Assembly: GCA_030141605.1 (NCBI GenBank)
Contig: JAQGDQ010000157.1
Location: 199,266 to 263,265, forward strand
From: Tubiluchus corallicola
Lineage: Eukaryota; Priapulida; Priapulimorpha; Priapulimorphida; Tubiluchidae
Direction: 5' to 3'
DNA length: 64,000 nt
Shown one piece after another: positions 29,985-42,979 of the stretch. A model generated the notes under the pieces. The model did no database searches, was not told where the DNA came from, and saw only the letters and a program-made list of their open reading frames with translations. A program made the position numbers and the translations under genes. Numbering within the stretch: position 1 is the first letter of the stretch; every line of letters begins with the position of its first letter.

Positions 29985-30453
29985 GATCGTTAGGCAAAGC
30001 CGTTTTAATGGTATGTCATTTGAAACAAGTTTCAATAAGACTATCTAAAGTTTGAAAAATAATCACATCATTCATAAAGTACATTCTTCACTGACTGAGC
30101 AAAAGTATAAATTACATTATCTTGTCAGTAAGATCAGTAATGCGTTTTTTTGGTGAGTGGGTGGTGTACACTGGGATAGTTCTTTACCAACTGGCACGAA
30201 TATTTTAAGTTATGAGGTATATCTTTAAATTACATTATCTTGTCAGTAAGATCAGGAATGCGTTTTTTGGTGAATCAGTGGTGCACACTGGAGTAGTTCT
30301 TTACCAGATGGCACGAATATTTTAAGAGATCAGGAATATCTTCTCTAGTTACATAAGTCTTTCAAACACGTAAGCGTAATGCTAAGTAATATAACATTGT
30401 ATGAAAAGTTTTAAAATTCCCTTGTTCCCCTTTAAGCATTGTTAATTTACTGG
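29985..30453 (-). repeat. Family E element, copy 3, with internal duplication
   Basis: Inverted copy ending TTCCCCTTTAA near 30435. A segment of about 105 bp beginning AAATTACATTATCTTGTCAG is present twice in tandem (about 30109-30215 and 30231-30337) with small differences. Confidence 0.78.
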
Positions 30454-31031
30454 TATGCCTATCTGTATTTATAATAATAATAATAGTTAGTGCATTAGAC
30501 CTATTATTAGTTTTTTTTGAGTAAAACAACCATCATGTTGATTACATATTTTGTCAAGGGTTAAACGGTAGTGTTGAGTTTATGGGGTTGTAATATTTAC
30601 AATTTTATGTCTTGCTCAAAATAGTCTTTCTACAATTTACGCTTCAGATAGATCATGTTATTAATTGATGTTTATTTTATTCTAAATTTTACACGTAACT
30701 TTGAATCTTACACAGAATTAAAATGAGAAATAAACATTCATTGCATTATAATAATCTGTTCAGGAATTTGTTTCTCTAGTTTTTGTAATCGTTGTGTTTC
30801 TCAAAAGTGTCTCAGCACAGCAAGGCTTGATAGTGATTGGTTACTATATTTAATAAAAATCAGTGATTTTGACTGTACAAGGTTTCTTCTATGCACCGAT
30901 CAGTACATGCACTTTCAATTTAGAATCGCTTTAGACAATTACGTTGCTAAGATAAATGGTAAATCAAAGAAAAATCTGCGGCTCGTAGTACCAGGACATG
31001 TACACAACACTGATACCAGTTATACCCAAGC

Positions 31032-31395
31032 TTAAAGCAAAACCGGATCCAATTTTAAACTGTAGGTCAAAGCAATATACTTTTTAAAATATTGAAAGGA
31101 AATATACTATTTTTTCAAAAATGACTTACGTGAAAGAATTATTACCACACAACACAAGTTCACGTTTCAAGTTCTTCGCTGTTACATGCATTTCGCCATT
31201 AGCTAGTTAGACGGGCACTAGCGTCTGCATTTCGGAAACTCATTGCACAAAAAAGAAGGTGTTGTATCTCTCAGTTCATATGCGTTAGTTTGTGACGAAC
31301 TACACACGTTCGACAGCTCATGCGTGAGCGCAGTGGCAAATTTGAAGTTTGAATTTTTATCTTAAAACTTGCTAGAATTGTGCAATCTGACAATG
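31032..31395 (+). mobile_element. Family A element, 3'-truncated
   Basis: Starts TTAAAGCAAAACCGGATCC and runs through the GTGAAAGAATTATTACCACA and CTTAAAACTTGCTAGA blocks. It then breaks off into unrelated sequence. Confidence 0.78.
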
Positions 31396-32444
31396 CTTTT
31401 GACGGCAAATATTGTAAATGACTCTGATGTGTGCTTCAAATTTTTTTAGGTTTTGGACGTCTTTCTTATCTGGTGTGTGTAGCTTTTAATATTTGTTGTT
31501 GTTGTTGCATGTATTTAGTAGAGTTAGTATTTTGCGTGTTTGTGTATGTGTAGTAATTTATCTTTTCTAGTACATGGCAGTTTTACTACTGAAATAAAAT
31601 GTGAATTGAATTGAATTGATATGCGTTGCACGTTGTAACAATAGATAAAAACTGCAGCATTCAAGAAAATACTTGGCGGGTCGAGCAGCAGTTTCTGGAT
31701 CATAACAGAGCGGCTGGCTGCTTTATCCACTGTGCAACAGATGCAGGTGGGTCCACATAATCTGACTTTAACTACGTCAGCGCAACTCACATTCTATAAT
31801 CATTCTCCTTCGTACACATGCAACTGCCTTTTGTAGTTTGCCTTGCCGAATGATGGCGCCACGTCTTTTAAAAACCACAGCAAAATGTTTACAGTGTCTG
31901 TATTGTCATTAACTTTTACTGAACTTATTATTGCACCAGTTGAAGTTTTTCATTTTAAAATAAATTTGGTTTTAGAAAATCACTTGTTTTTTGAATATTG
32001 AAAAGCCAATTTAGAACCTTGAATTTTTGCATCTTTTACGTCGTGGTAAACATCTATTTAAAAATCTAGTTTTGTTATATTTTAGTAAAAAAAATCAATA
32101 CAGATTTTTACCGTTCTAGCCGAGTTATTTGTCCATTACTCAACGCGTGAAAATCTCTGCAGTTGGAAGTGACAGTCTTTGCGTCATAGGCTTATCTATC
32201 ACAGTTATTAATGGAAGTATACTTATATTATCAGCTAAGGCGGACAGTTTAGGCTTAAAAACAGTCAAAGTTTGCTAGAGAACTTCGCCTGTGAGTTGAT
32301 TGCAACACTGATGCACTGTAGTTTGCCCACGTTGCTAGTACGTTACTTGCAAAATTAGGCCTACATTGTTAACTGGTTAAATTCGTGTAAATTTATTAGT
32401 GATATAGGCCAAACGTCATCGTCCCAGTCATTGTTTTCATCGTC

Positions 32445-35400
32445 ATGGAGACGGTAAGTAAAGAAACAAAAATTGTCCATTCTTTGTCTGCATTTAAATG
32501 TGTTTTTTAATTAAGCTGAGTTACCAACTTGAGTAGCCTCAGTCAGCTGTGAATAAATTTTTAGATCAAAGCAACGTTGTGTTAGAAACGTAGAACAGGC
32601 AAACATCTTTATACCACCCACTTTGCGACTGCAAAAAAGTTAGCGTTAAGCGAGTTTAGCATTATAACGAGGGACATTAATACATATGTGTCTATCATTA
32701 TGGACAATTTGTTTTGCGCGCATTAAAGGAAAGAACAAGTCACTCAGTATGTTGGGCTTATTATACTATTATCACTTAAACATAGAAAAATATAACAAAA
32801 AAAATTGCAAAAAATACCTATAATGCATAAATTTAAAACATACCACCTCTCAGAAACAGAAATTTTCAGGTGTGGTGGTTGCCACCATTTAATTGAAATT
32901 TATGATGTAACTGGATGATTTTCGTGACTTTTCGTCGCGTCGTGGCTTTCCGTGAACGCGCGCTGCTTAAACTAATTAAAACTTCTGCAGCTACCTAGTG
33001 TTCACGCAAAAATATTACAAAATTAGCTACCTAGTTTTTCTGTAAAAACTTGTTATACTTTTGACGAAAATTGACGAGACTACCTTTCTTCAAGTCGAAT
33101 TGCGTCATTGGTGGAAGAATGGGCATTGAAATTGGGAGCGCCCAAACGTGAAGTGATCACGACTTTAAAGTGATTCTGCTAATTACACGAGGCGCTTATT
33201 GTAGTTTTATTACTAAATCCTTCTAACATTTTTCTCAAACATTCGAATAAGCTCAACTTCCCAGAAGACTTAACCTGTCCTGTAAGCGAGGTTCCTGTAA
33301 GTGTCGTTAAGGGGCGTTGTAACGAAGTTTGACTGTAGCTAGATGATTTAGTGGCCTCGTGAACTTTATACAATAGAACACAGTAATGAAACGAGTAAAA
33401 TATTTTAAAATTTGTGGTGTAATAATAATAATACATTATAAATAATACATAATGTATTCTGCATTGTTTCACTCTTGTACATCTGCAAGACGGCGCCATA
33501 TTGCACTTAAGCGTTTTTCTTGTATTTGCTGTACGTACTTAGCTTTGTAAAGAGAAATAACCAACTACATGACTGACTGATTGACTAACCGACTAACTGA
33601 CTGCATATGACTGACTGACCGACTGACTGGCTGGTTGAATCACTGAGTGGCTCACACACTGGTTACGAGTGTCAGAGATTATTGCAGATCCCTAAATTGG
33701 TTTAACTTGCTATGCGGTTTTTGTAGCAGCAAATTATTATTTTTCTAGCAAACAAACGGACCAGCAGCTATAGACGATCCAGCGCACAGTCACTTTACAG
33801 CTGGGACGTGGGCGACGCTCTGCAACGCGTACATTAGTAAGTGATATAATTGAGTTATTTGAGTAATCACAATTCATCTCGTCTTGTCTCGTCCTATCTC
33901 AGTTCATCGCATCTCGTCTCGCTCTGCCTCATTTCACCTCACCTCGTTTCATTTCATCTCATCTCATCTCATCTCATCTCATCTCATCTCATCTCATCTC
34001 ATCTCATCTTACTTCATCTCACCTCACCTCACCGTACTTTACATCCTCACATCTCACTCTACTTCATCTCATCTCATCTCACTTCATTTTATCTCGTCTC
34101 ACCTCACTCCTCTTACTTCATCTCATCTCGCCTCGTCTCACCTCACCTCATTTCATCGTAAATCAGGGGAAGAAAAAGAAATGTTAAACTATGTCCCAAA
34201 AAATTTTCCATGCAAAGTTGTATTACTTAGCATTTCGCTTACTTGCTTAAAAGACTTATGTAAGTAGAAAAGAAAATGAGGGAATAATTATTTAAAATCT
34301 TTTCACCAATTGGCAAAATGTCATTGACTCACCTCCAGGGTGCACCACTCACTAACCAAAAGACGCATTGTTAATCTTATTGACAAGATGCAGTAATTTA
34401 AAATTTTATTTTAATTTGTGACGTGTGCTCCACGAATGCTTTAATTATTTTTTCAAACTTTACTCAGTGTTATCTGAACTTGTTTCGAATGACTTATCGT
34501 CAAAATGGCTGCGTCTAATAGTCATCGCGGGAGTTTAAATTTAGAGGTTTTATACAGCGTTACTGCCGACGTAAGCCCTGCATGTAAAAAGGCAGTATGA
34601 AAGGGGTATAAAATTTCAAGACTAATTTTTAAGCTCTATGCAATTGGAAGGTTTTCTTGTTTAACTACGAATGCTCTGATTATTTTTTCAAACTTCACGC
34701 AATGTTATCTAAACTTGTTTCAAACGACCTACCATTAAAATGGCTGCGTCTAATGGTCATTACGGAAGTTTAAATTTACATGTTTTATACAACATTACTG
34801 CCGACACAAACTCTGTATGCAAAAAGGCAGTGTGTAAGTGATGTAAATTTCAAGACGAACGTTTAAGCTTTATGTAAGTGGAGTGTTTCTTGTGCTTTAA
34901 AGCTATGATCAAACTTACAATGTTGTAACAAGTTTTTCTTTTCTAGCAGTGATGTAGAGGCAATAATTGTGTCATAAGCTAGAGAATTCCAAATACCTAC
35001 GATTCGGTTACAAAAAGAAAATTTACAAATATTCAGTCTACAGTAGTTTACATATAATTTGAAGTTATGTCCAAAGTGGGGTCAAAAACGTCATCAAAGA
35101 TTAACCCTATACGATCATTGGTCATTGCAAATTTTATAAACCAGTTTTAAGTCAGAAATTAACTTTCTTATTTCTAGTGGCTGTCACTTAAAGAATTTGT
35201 AATATATGAAAGTATTCTGTATAGTTAATATTACACCTTCTACATGAACGTCTCGTAAATTATTTTTGAATATTTTCATTGCAGTCAATCACATTGCTGT
35301 AAAGGAATGACTGGTCGCCATTGTTTAGCATTTACAAACACTGGGCTAAAATGACTAATTTTGCACTTATCTGTCAATCAGCACTCTATCAGTTTTGATG

Positions 35401-38400
35401 TATGCCTAATAATAGGGATAGTGACATAAAAAATCACAAGAAATGGACTTTATTAAGTTTATTTTTCTTTACACTACCATTTGACCACGACTAGATGACA
35501 CAGGTACGACTTTTGTTTGCTTATGTAAAGTTATACAGTCAGAGTTGTTGGTGTAGCACGCGTACTTTTATGCAATTGTCTCACACACTGAGATTTGCAT
35601 TTCTTAAATTTTATCAACACCGTCTGGAACGTTATTACCTTTCTGTGTGTTTTAAGTAAACTGTTTCAACAAAGTGTGAATCTTGCAGAATTTTCTTCAT
35701 CTGATGACCCTGAACTCTATGAGAAAATGACCAAACATCCTCAACTGGCTGAATTTCGCTTGCGAAGAAAATACACGGCGTACATGAGAGAAATGAAAAG
35801 ACTTGAACAGTTAAAAGAAAATGTATGTAAGTTCGTCCAATGTTAGTAACATATCAGACCTTGCAATTATTAAAACATTATTATTATTATTAATTATTAA
35901 AACATATATCTATTAATTGAAATCAATCAAGTAGGCATGTTTTGCTCTTTGAAAAGTATTGTAAATTTATTCTGTAAACTGTTGTGTATTTATCAGCGTT
36001 TTGGTGATTGACTGACTAACTAACTGACCGACTGGCTTTCTGATTGACTGACTGATCGACTAATTGAGTGATAGGATGACTGACTGACTACTTGATTGAT
36101 TGACTAATGAACCAACCAATTGGTTAAATGATCCGAATTGATTGATTGATGGACCTATTAATTGACTGATTCGTTTGTTAACTGGGTGTCTTTTTAGCTG
36201 TTTGTCTATCTGATTGACTGACTGACTGACTCACTCACTCACTCACTCACTGAGTTAATTTGGCAAGTTTTCCAAACTGTCGGTAGTCCGATTTGGCTAT
36301 TACCGTACACATTGTAAGTTTTATATTCACGTGGCGCCATCTTCGTTTTAAAGTTCCTAATTTCGTGTTGTTGATAAGTGCTTCTGCCTTTCACAGAATA
36401 AAGTAAATTTATTTTCGTAGAATAACGTTGGATAACGTTTATCTGTTGTAGATCACTCGGTTGTGAGTTCAAATACCACAAACAACGACTTTTTTACGTT
36501 TACTGCTTCATCACAGCTAAAAGAATATTTCGGAAAATGATCAAGGTCGACTGACCGATACAATGAAACCTTAATTTGGCTCACTCAGTAGCTCTTTCTT
36601 AATTGAATTAGCTGATCTTAATGATTTATCGTTTATCGTTTTAGTACGAAAACTTGTCGTTAAAGATTCAAGAAACCAAGACAGAGCGAGACGCAGCCAG
36701 AGACAGGAGTAAAATTTGCAATCAACCGAATGCAAAGAAAATTTACGAAAATTTAAGACAAGAAGTTGCGGTAAAACTAAGATTTATTAGATATCGATAC
36801 GTTTTTATTTTTAATTTAAGTAAAAATATTGACTTTCTTATGGTTTTATAATCAAGTGTGTACTATTAAACAATACAGAATCAGTGAAAGCTATTTATCA
36901 ATCATTGTTGATTTTCATTTTTACTGTCGCCGGTAGATGGTGCTCAGAAGTTAAGTTGTGTTTAAAGTTGCGATGGGCTGAATGTGTGCTACTTTTTCCC
37001 CGATTCCTATTGGACTTATATAAGTACAATAGGCGCCGCTTAATACACTGGCTTTGGGATGGACGTGGTCTGACCCAATTAACCGACTGATTCAATTAGC
37101 TGACGGGCGTAGCCTATTACTACTGTACAAGTACGAGCCATTATTCTTCAGCTTAGTAGCTATGCACTTCAGAAACGAATTAATGTCAAAGTTCCTATGT
37201 GCAATTCTTTAAGAACACTGATTTATATAAGTGAATTAATAAAAAAAGAAAAGAAAAAAATCGGCACAAATCTTATTATTACTACTAAAAGTTACAAAAA
37301 TTCGTGCAAGCTTTGTTGCTGCATTTCCTCACGAAGAAGTTGGTTCATGAAATTCTCGTATTGATAAAGACGTTGAAAATCTGTTGCTGTATACTGTACA
37401 TGTTCACTCAAATCACCTAGTAACTTAGTGCTTGAGCTGCAGTTGATGAGTTTGTCTGAAATGTACTATGTGCCCTGTGTATTCGGCAAAAAATGTTTAT
37501 AAGTTTTTTCTCGTTCTATACTTTGCTTATTCACATGTAAGCCTATACGTCTGATCATCACATTAAAAGAACAGTCAATTTTAAAGTATGTCACAAAAAG
37601 CGTTCCGCACAAACCTATATTACTTAGCATTACGCTTATCTGTTTGAAAGACTTACGTAACTAGAAAAAAATTCTTGGTGATTTAAAACGTTCATTGGAA
37701 AATTTGGTACTGTGAAAATATTTTTACAATGCTATGAAATGAAATAAGATGCAAGGATCTATGTGTAGGAGTTTCATTTCTTTTGTTTTTTGGGGTGTAA
37801 TCAGGTATTTAGCCAACTTTAGTAGCTAGCTATTTCCTAGTGTTCTTTTTATTTTTGCAAATTTGTATGATTTATTTATCGATTATATTGTTCAGGAGAT
37901 GGAAGCCGAGTTGAAGGGTCTAGCTGAACTCATTGAAGTTGGTGAAGCCAAAAGAGCCAAAGTTCGACAGTTTCTTGAGCACGAGCAAATTCAGTACGAA
38001 AAGCTTCCAGAAGCTTTGCAGAATTCCAAAATCAAGTGGGACGATAATAATAATAAGGTACTTATTGAAAATTAGTCACTCATATATAGCGGTCGTGCTT
38101 CTAATATACTAATGGACACCAGACACATAATTTCATGGAAAGCAAAATTCCATTACCAGCAAAACTGGCAGTGTTTTGGAGGTTACTTAATTTGAATCAA
38201 TACTTTTTAAGTGTTTTTTGTGACTGGTAGCCCAAGAACAAGTTAAAACTTGCATTTTCAGTCAAACAAATTTGCTCCATAATAATTTCAGAAGTTTCTT
38301 TTATCGTACATTTTATTATAAGTTTTTTATTCTGTACACGTATTCACATTTTATCATTTTTCCTGTAGCCCTCCACCGGTTTCAGAAGGCACCACGTTAT

Positions 38401-39282
38401 GTAGATAGATTTTCTGTGGTGACAATTAGCCTCGTTTGGGAGCAGTTTGTATCAAATAAATAAAAAAGGCATATTGGTCTATTATTCGGGAAATCATGTG
38501 GCGCCGCCCATTGACGAGATTCTGAAAATAACGACAAAATACATGAAACTAGAGCCACTTTTAACATGTCTCATAAATAATAGACGCTTACAATAGTTTA
38601 ATCTTCTTTACACTGAAGGTAGAACTTCAGGCTGCTCCCCAGGAAAATTCCCTTGCAAAACCAAAACCTCGGGAAAGGGATGATGTTAGTCGCAAAGCTG
38701 TGAGGGCGTTCATTGAGGTAAGACTGAATGAATGAGAACTCAGTAGGACTTCTCTATCTGTATCTTGAGGCTCACTTACATTCTCAGGTTTTGGCGACAG
38801 CATCAACGTTTCTAACTAAGAGGTCGGAACAATCAGTGCAAAGTATCTATAAACTACTATTGGTAAATCAAACTTTTAAATTTATGCAATAATTTTCTCA
38901 TATATTTTAAGTGTTTCACGCAGCTCTGTTATTTTTTTTCAATAATCATTTTCAGGATAATATTTTCTCTCTAAATTTTTTCTCTAAAAGATAATTTTCG
39001 TATAATATATACAGCCGTATTTTGTGGTCTGATTTATACAGAAATCAAGTGATGCGAGTGTTTTTAAATGGCTAAAAAGTTCATCAAAATCAACATGATA
39101 CGTAACTGCAAGTTCATTATTTTTTTTCAAAGCGTGGGCCAACTGATGGAATTCGTATTTTTTCAAATTTGTTAATGTCACTGAGTGGGTCCTATTATTT
39201 TAATTATAAAAACTTTATCAACGATAACTTTATTGTTTGTTTTCAGGCTTACGAGAAAAAGGCAGCCGCCAGAAAGGAGTAG
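32445..39282 (+). CDS. Unidentified small coiled-coil protein, seven exons
   Basis: I do not recognise this protein. Exons 32445-32453, 33749-33836, 35689-35822, 36645-36770, 37896-38057, 38631-38717 and 39247-39282 join in frame from METQTNGPAAIDDP to AAARKE-stop, giving 213 residues. The first exon is only nine bases (ATG GAG ACG). After a short N-terminal segment (HSHFTAGTWATLCNAYI), about residues 35-155 are highly charged and helical (LAEFRLRRKYTAYMREMKR, LRQEVAEMEAELKGLAELI, KRAKVRQFLEHEQIQYEKL), typical of a coiled coil. A basic tail follows (KPKPRERDDVSRKAV). There is no signal peptide or membrane segment. Exon 6 has an alternative acceptor 12 bases upstream (38619), which would add VELQ in frame. 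ATTAAA at 39335 lies about 55 bases after the stop. The layout resembles small ciliary or cytoskeletal coiled-coil proteins, but that is only an impression. Introns contain family B, E and satellite-related repeats. Gene structure is well supported; function is unknown. Confidence 0.8.
32723..33285 (+). mobile_element. Family B element in coiled-coil gene intron 1
   Basis: Full-length copy. The left end TTAAAGGAAAG is intact and the right end is degenerate (CTGTCCTGTAA). It inserted in the first intron. Confidence 0.82.
33881..34160. repeat. (TCATC)n pentanucleotide repeat
   Basis: About 280 bases of TCATC/TCACC/TCGTC pentamers, starting 45 bases after exon 33749-33836 of the coiled-coil gene and directly abutting family E copy 4. 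Confidence 0.95.
34165..34901 (+). repeat. Family E element, copy 4, with second partial copy
   Basis: A full-length copy (about 34165-34660) is followed by a partial repeat of its 3' half (about 34664-34901). Both halves contain the AAAATGGCTGCGTCTAATG and GTTTTATACA blocks. The second ends TTGTGCTTTAA. Confidence 0.78.
36003..36252. repeat. Degenerate GACT tetranucleotide repeat
   Basis: Imperfect GACT/GATT repeats ending in a pure CTCA run. A smaller relative lies at 33567-33660. Both are in introns of the coiled-coil gene. Confidence 0.85.
37297..37500 (-). repeat. Single-monomer relative of the 34-bp satellite element
   Basis: Reverse-strand sequence homologous to the right flank of the 34-bp array (CAACTTCTTCGTGA, CAACAGATTTTCAA). 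It contains one monomer-like unit at 37412-37447 (GCTTGAGCTGCAGTTGAT). It lies in intron 4 of the coiled-coil gene. Confidence 0.75.
37577..37700 (+). repeat. Family E fragment, copy 5
   Basis: 5' fragment with the blocks TTAGCATTACGCTTATCTG and TTTGAAAGACTTACGTAACT. The rest of the element is missing. Confidence 0.6.
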
Positions 39283-40303
39283 AAAAGATCGTTGTTTTCA
39301 ACGACTCTAACAAGCTATCACTCAAAATATCTTTATTAAATGTTTATTAAAAGGTTATAATGCGTTTTCTGGTCAGTTATTTAGGTATGCCAGGTTATGT
39401 TCAAGGAGGGGTTTTTGTTTAGGGCAGCTAGGCTGTATAAACTTATGTCAAATAGGGTTACTCTGCGACGAGTTTTCTTCAATCTTGTGAAAATGTTTTT
39501 TAAAAATCATCGTTTTCTTTTATTTAAGTTTGTTTGGTATTCAGTTAAAGAAGTGGCTGTTGCCTTGATGTGATTTTCGTGATGAGATACTTGTCTAGCC
39601 TTTGTGGTCATGTTGTAGGAGCCCCTTCTCTTTTTTTGTCGTTGTTGCAGTTGGTTTACGTTGATGTTTTGTGTGTGCTTTGTATTATGTGTTATGTCTG
39701 TAGTTATCACTTTCACATTAACGTTGGGCCGTCAATGTGACTGGGTCTCCGCCTGGAGAGTTTGAAGATAGTGAGTAGGGACCGAAACTGAATTTTTTCC
39801 GGTGACTCCGATGATCCTTTTCCTTTGGTGGTAATTTTGTATGTGTGCACCGTTGTAGATTGCATGATTTGCAGTTGTTTGTGTGTAGTGTTGATGTCAT
39901 TTGAATTTAGTTACAGTGCAGATATAAAGTTCTACACTTCATTTTGCGTTATTTCTAATCTAGCCTATTTGGATAAAGCATTGAGATATGTTTTATGCTT
40001 AAATAATTATTGCGTGCTTGTAATTGCCACCACAGAAGTTTGTGTTCATACAGAGAGAAAAATATTAAAACTAATAAAAAATTTTATTTCTTGGTTTTTA
40101 AACGCTTTTTTTCAATTATATTCTAGAACTCATTGTACTTTTTGAGATTTTCAGTATTATGTAATGCACATACAGCAAAAAGTTTTCTGTTTTTCATGAA
40201 CGTTTCATAAAATAGGCCTACTTAAAAAAGTAGAAATGTCCACTTGCTTGGCTGATTTTTTATGATATGCCTAGATTTAACTAATTTAGACAATAAAAAA
40301 TGC

Positions 40304-40923
40304 ATAAGTAACAGGATTACTTTTTATACTCTACCCCCATATTAATGTACGGAAAACAGTACACATTTTAAGACCTATAATAATGCCAAAGCGTTTCTGG
40401 TAATTAAATAGTTACTGTAGGCTAAAAACTTAATTAATGGCGGATGAGCCCAACTATTGATGACATCATAAACTAACGTAATTTTCAACAGCAAAATATT
40501 CGATGACGCACGTTTTTGCTAATGCGAAAATTGAAGTGCAGCGCTATTGTAAGATATTCAATGTGTTGTGCTAAAACTAGGTAAGTTTTAAGATAAAAAT
40601 TCAAATTAACCGCTGCACTCACGCATGAGCTGACGAACGTGTGTAGTTCATCACAAACTAACGCATTTGATTTGAGAGGTACAGCACTTGTTTATTGTGC
40701 AACGTATTTCCGAAATGCAGGCACTAGTGCTCGTCTAACTAGACAATGGCGAAATGCATGTAACAGCAAAGAACTAGTGGCGTGAACGTGAAATTGTGTT
40801 TGTGTGGTACTAATTCTTTCACGTAAATAACTTTTGAAAAAAAATAATAGTATGTTTCTTTTCTATATTTTAAAGAGTAGATTATTTTGAGCTAGTTTAA
40901 GGTGCCGTCCGGTTTTGCTTTAA
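40304..40923 (-). mobile_element. Family A element, inverted
   Basis: Near-full-length reverse copy ending CCGGTTTTGCTTTAA at 40923, about 2.3 kb upstream of the Brachyury start. Confidence 0.8.
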
Positions 40924-41789
40924 TTAATCAATTTTGAATAACCAAAAGTGCAACATTTTATGTATTATTAATTCATTGTTAATAATTAGTACTACAAAAT
41001 GCGTCTGAATTCTGCATAATATGCCAATAGAGCATAGTAATGGCGTCTTTCATTTTATTGTTATCAGCCTGATTACCGGTCGAAAGTTCTACTGCAGTAG
41101 CAAAATCTCTGCAGCGATTAGATTAGTCCAGAACGCTGTCAGATTAGGATTAACTCTAATGTTATTACCGGTCATAAGTTACGGCTTAACTAGGCAACAT
41201 GTTTACGCAACATGTGGCGCGCATATGTACACAAGGCGACACGTTACACAATCGGGCACTTTCTCTGCCCACTTTATTTGCTAATTGGTGACACCAACTT
41301 CAGGTAAGACAAAAGAGGGTAGCAAACAGGATTAGGGGATGTCGTAAATCGCGGTAAACAACAGATATGGCTAATAATGCAGCCCGGCGGAGGAGAGACA
41401 CCATTGTGCTGGCGTGAGAGGACGGGGGAAATAGTTGAGGGTGATCAGAGAGCAAATGAGGCGCGAAATGAGAAAACGGGGGAAAACAGAAGAAAAGTAA
41501 AAGCTCGAGTGAAACTCAGGGATGGTTTCCGATGGGAAAATGTGACGCAGAGTGCTTGAGTAGTAACTCCAAGGCGTGGAAATTATGCTCTGTATGTTTT
41601 CCCTTACCATCTTAGAACCAGAAACACGATTGGTATTTTTGCGTCTGTATTCCTGAGTGAGAAATGATTCGGACAGAAGAATTTGCTATGCATGATGATT
41701 AATCAAAAATCTTCCCACGAAGAGGATGCTGAAGATTTAGAATATGTTCACGCAATATAGAGAAAAACAGATAATTAAAAAGGAATAAA

Positions 41790-42046
41790 TTTATAGTTAA
41801 AACACCACAACTTTATTAAAACTTTTAATTTACATAGTTAAACGTTTCGACAGATCTACTGCTGTCATCATCAGTGGTAAATTTCTACCAACATACAACC
41901 ATATTATATAGGCAGAGCCTACAGTATAGAACATCATGCACTAAACTGGTTGAATGTTTGTAAAAATTTACCACTCATGATGACAGCAGTAGATCTGTCG
42001 AAATTTTGACATGTTTTTTTAACTATATAAATTAAAAGTTTAATTG
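41790..42046. mobile_element. Family C fold-back element, copy 2
   Basis: Same arms as the 12.4-kb copy (AAACGTTTCGACAGATCTAC and GTAGATCTGTCGAAATTTTG), 1.2 kb upstream of the Brachyury start. Confidence 0.83.
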
Positions 42047-42979
42047 CTGTTTTTAAGTGCTTGCAATGAAAAAATTGACTTTGAATAAAAATAAAAATTA
42101 ATGAAGATTGGCTTGAAAAATCAAACAGACATATGCTTCGTATATGCAACGCTGCGTTGCTATACGCTATAAAATATTGGCGAATTACAAGGTTTATATT
42201 AAATCATTTAAGTGAAAAACAATAATTACACAGCCCAGTTATAAATTTGATTCTAAAAAATCAAATAGACTTATTTTGGTATTCATATGTACAGTAAAAT
42301 AATACTGTATGTACTTAGTGACTTTTTGGAGATTTCTCTACTTTACAGTAACAATAAAAATTATGAAATCGTAACGTTACCAATTTCACAGTAGTACTTT
42401 ACCATAAGTTTTGATTATAGGATAATTCTCCACATAAGTCTTACATGTACGGTTTTTATAATAATATATATATATATAACAAAAAATATTTTATACGCAG
42501 TTCGATTCGCAGTAATTTTCAGAATTTTTTGTCAAAGTACTACGATTTTGTGCTTTTGTGAATAAATGTGGCGAAATACCAATAATTATGAACCTAACGA
42601 GCAAATGAACAAATCGGTGAAAAATAACAGTGAATTAATGAAGCAAAAAAATTCACATGAGAAAGGAAAAGGTCAAATGTTAATATTAATGCGCATAAAC
42701 AACAAAAAAAGAAAGAGATCTAGAATTAATTAGTTGATAAACAGCCTATATTTATTTAGGATTATGATTATTTACCAGTATCTGCATATAATTGCAATTC
42801 TATGTCACTCTAAAAACATTAAAATATTTATGAAGTTTGTGAACTTCTGATTTGCAAAATTCACAAATTACGAAACGCTATTAAAATTTGCAATTACATT
42901 CATCTATACCCAATATAAACAAAATTAAATTTTTAATAGCCCAATAATCAGAATAATGTCTTACCATTTTGGGCCAAGA

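Larger units (their letters stand above)
39283..42979. other. Intergenic region upstream of Brachyury
   Basis: Contains family A (40304-40923) and family C (41790-42046) elements and a GATTA-rich segment near 41050-41180 that could be regulatory. No coding gene is recognised. Confidence 0.5.

Noticed and set aside
33286-33345. pogo-like terminus (GTTGTAACGAAGTTTGACTGTAG) next to a family B copy
   Set aside because: Only one end is visible; no partner terminus was found, so no element could be delimited.
33850-34267. Ser/His-rich frames of 103 and 127 codons
   Set aside because: They come from the TCATC pentanucleotide repeat, which is intronic.
39825-40145. 106-codon plus-strand frame after the coiled-coil gene
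   Set aside because: Composition is that of random AT-rich sequence, and part lies close to a family A element.
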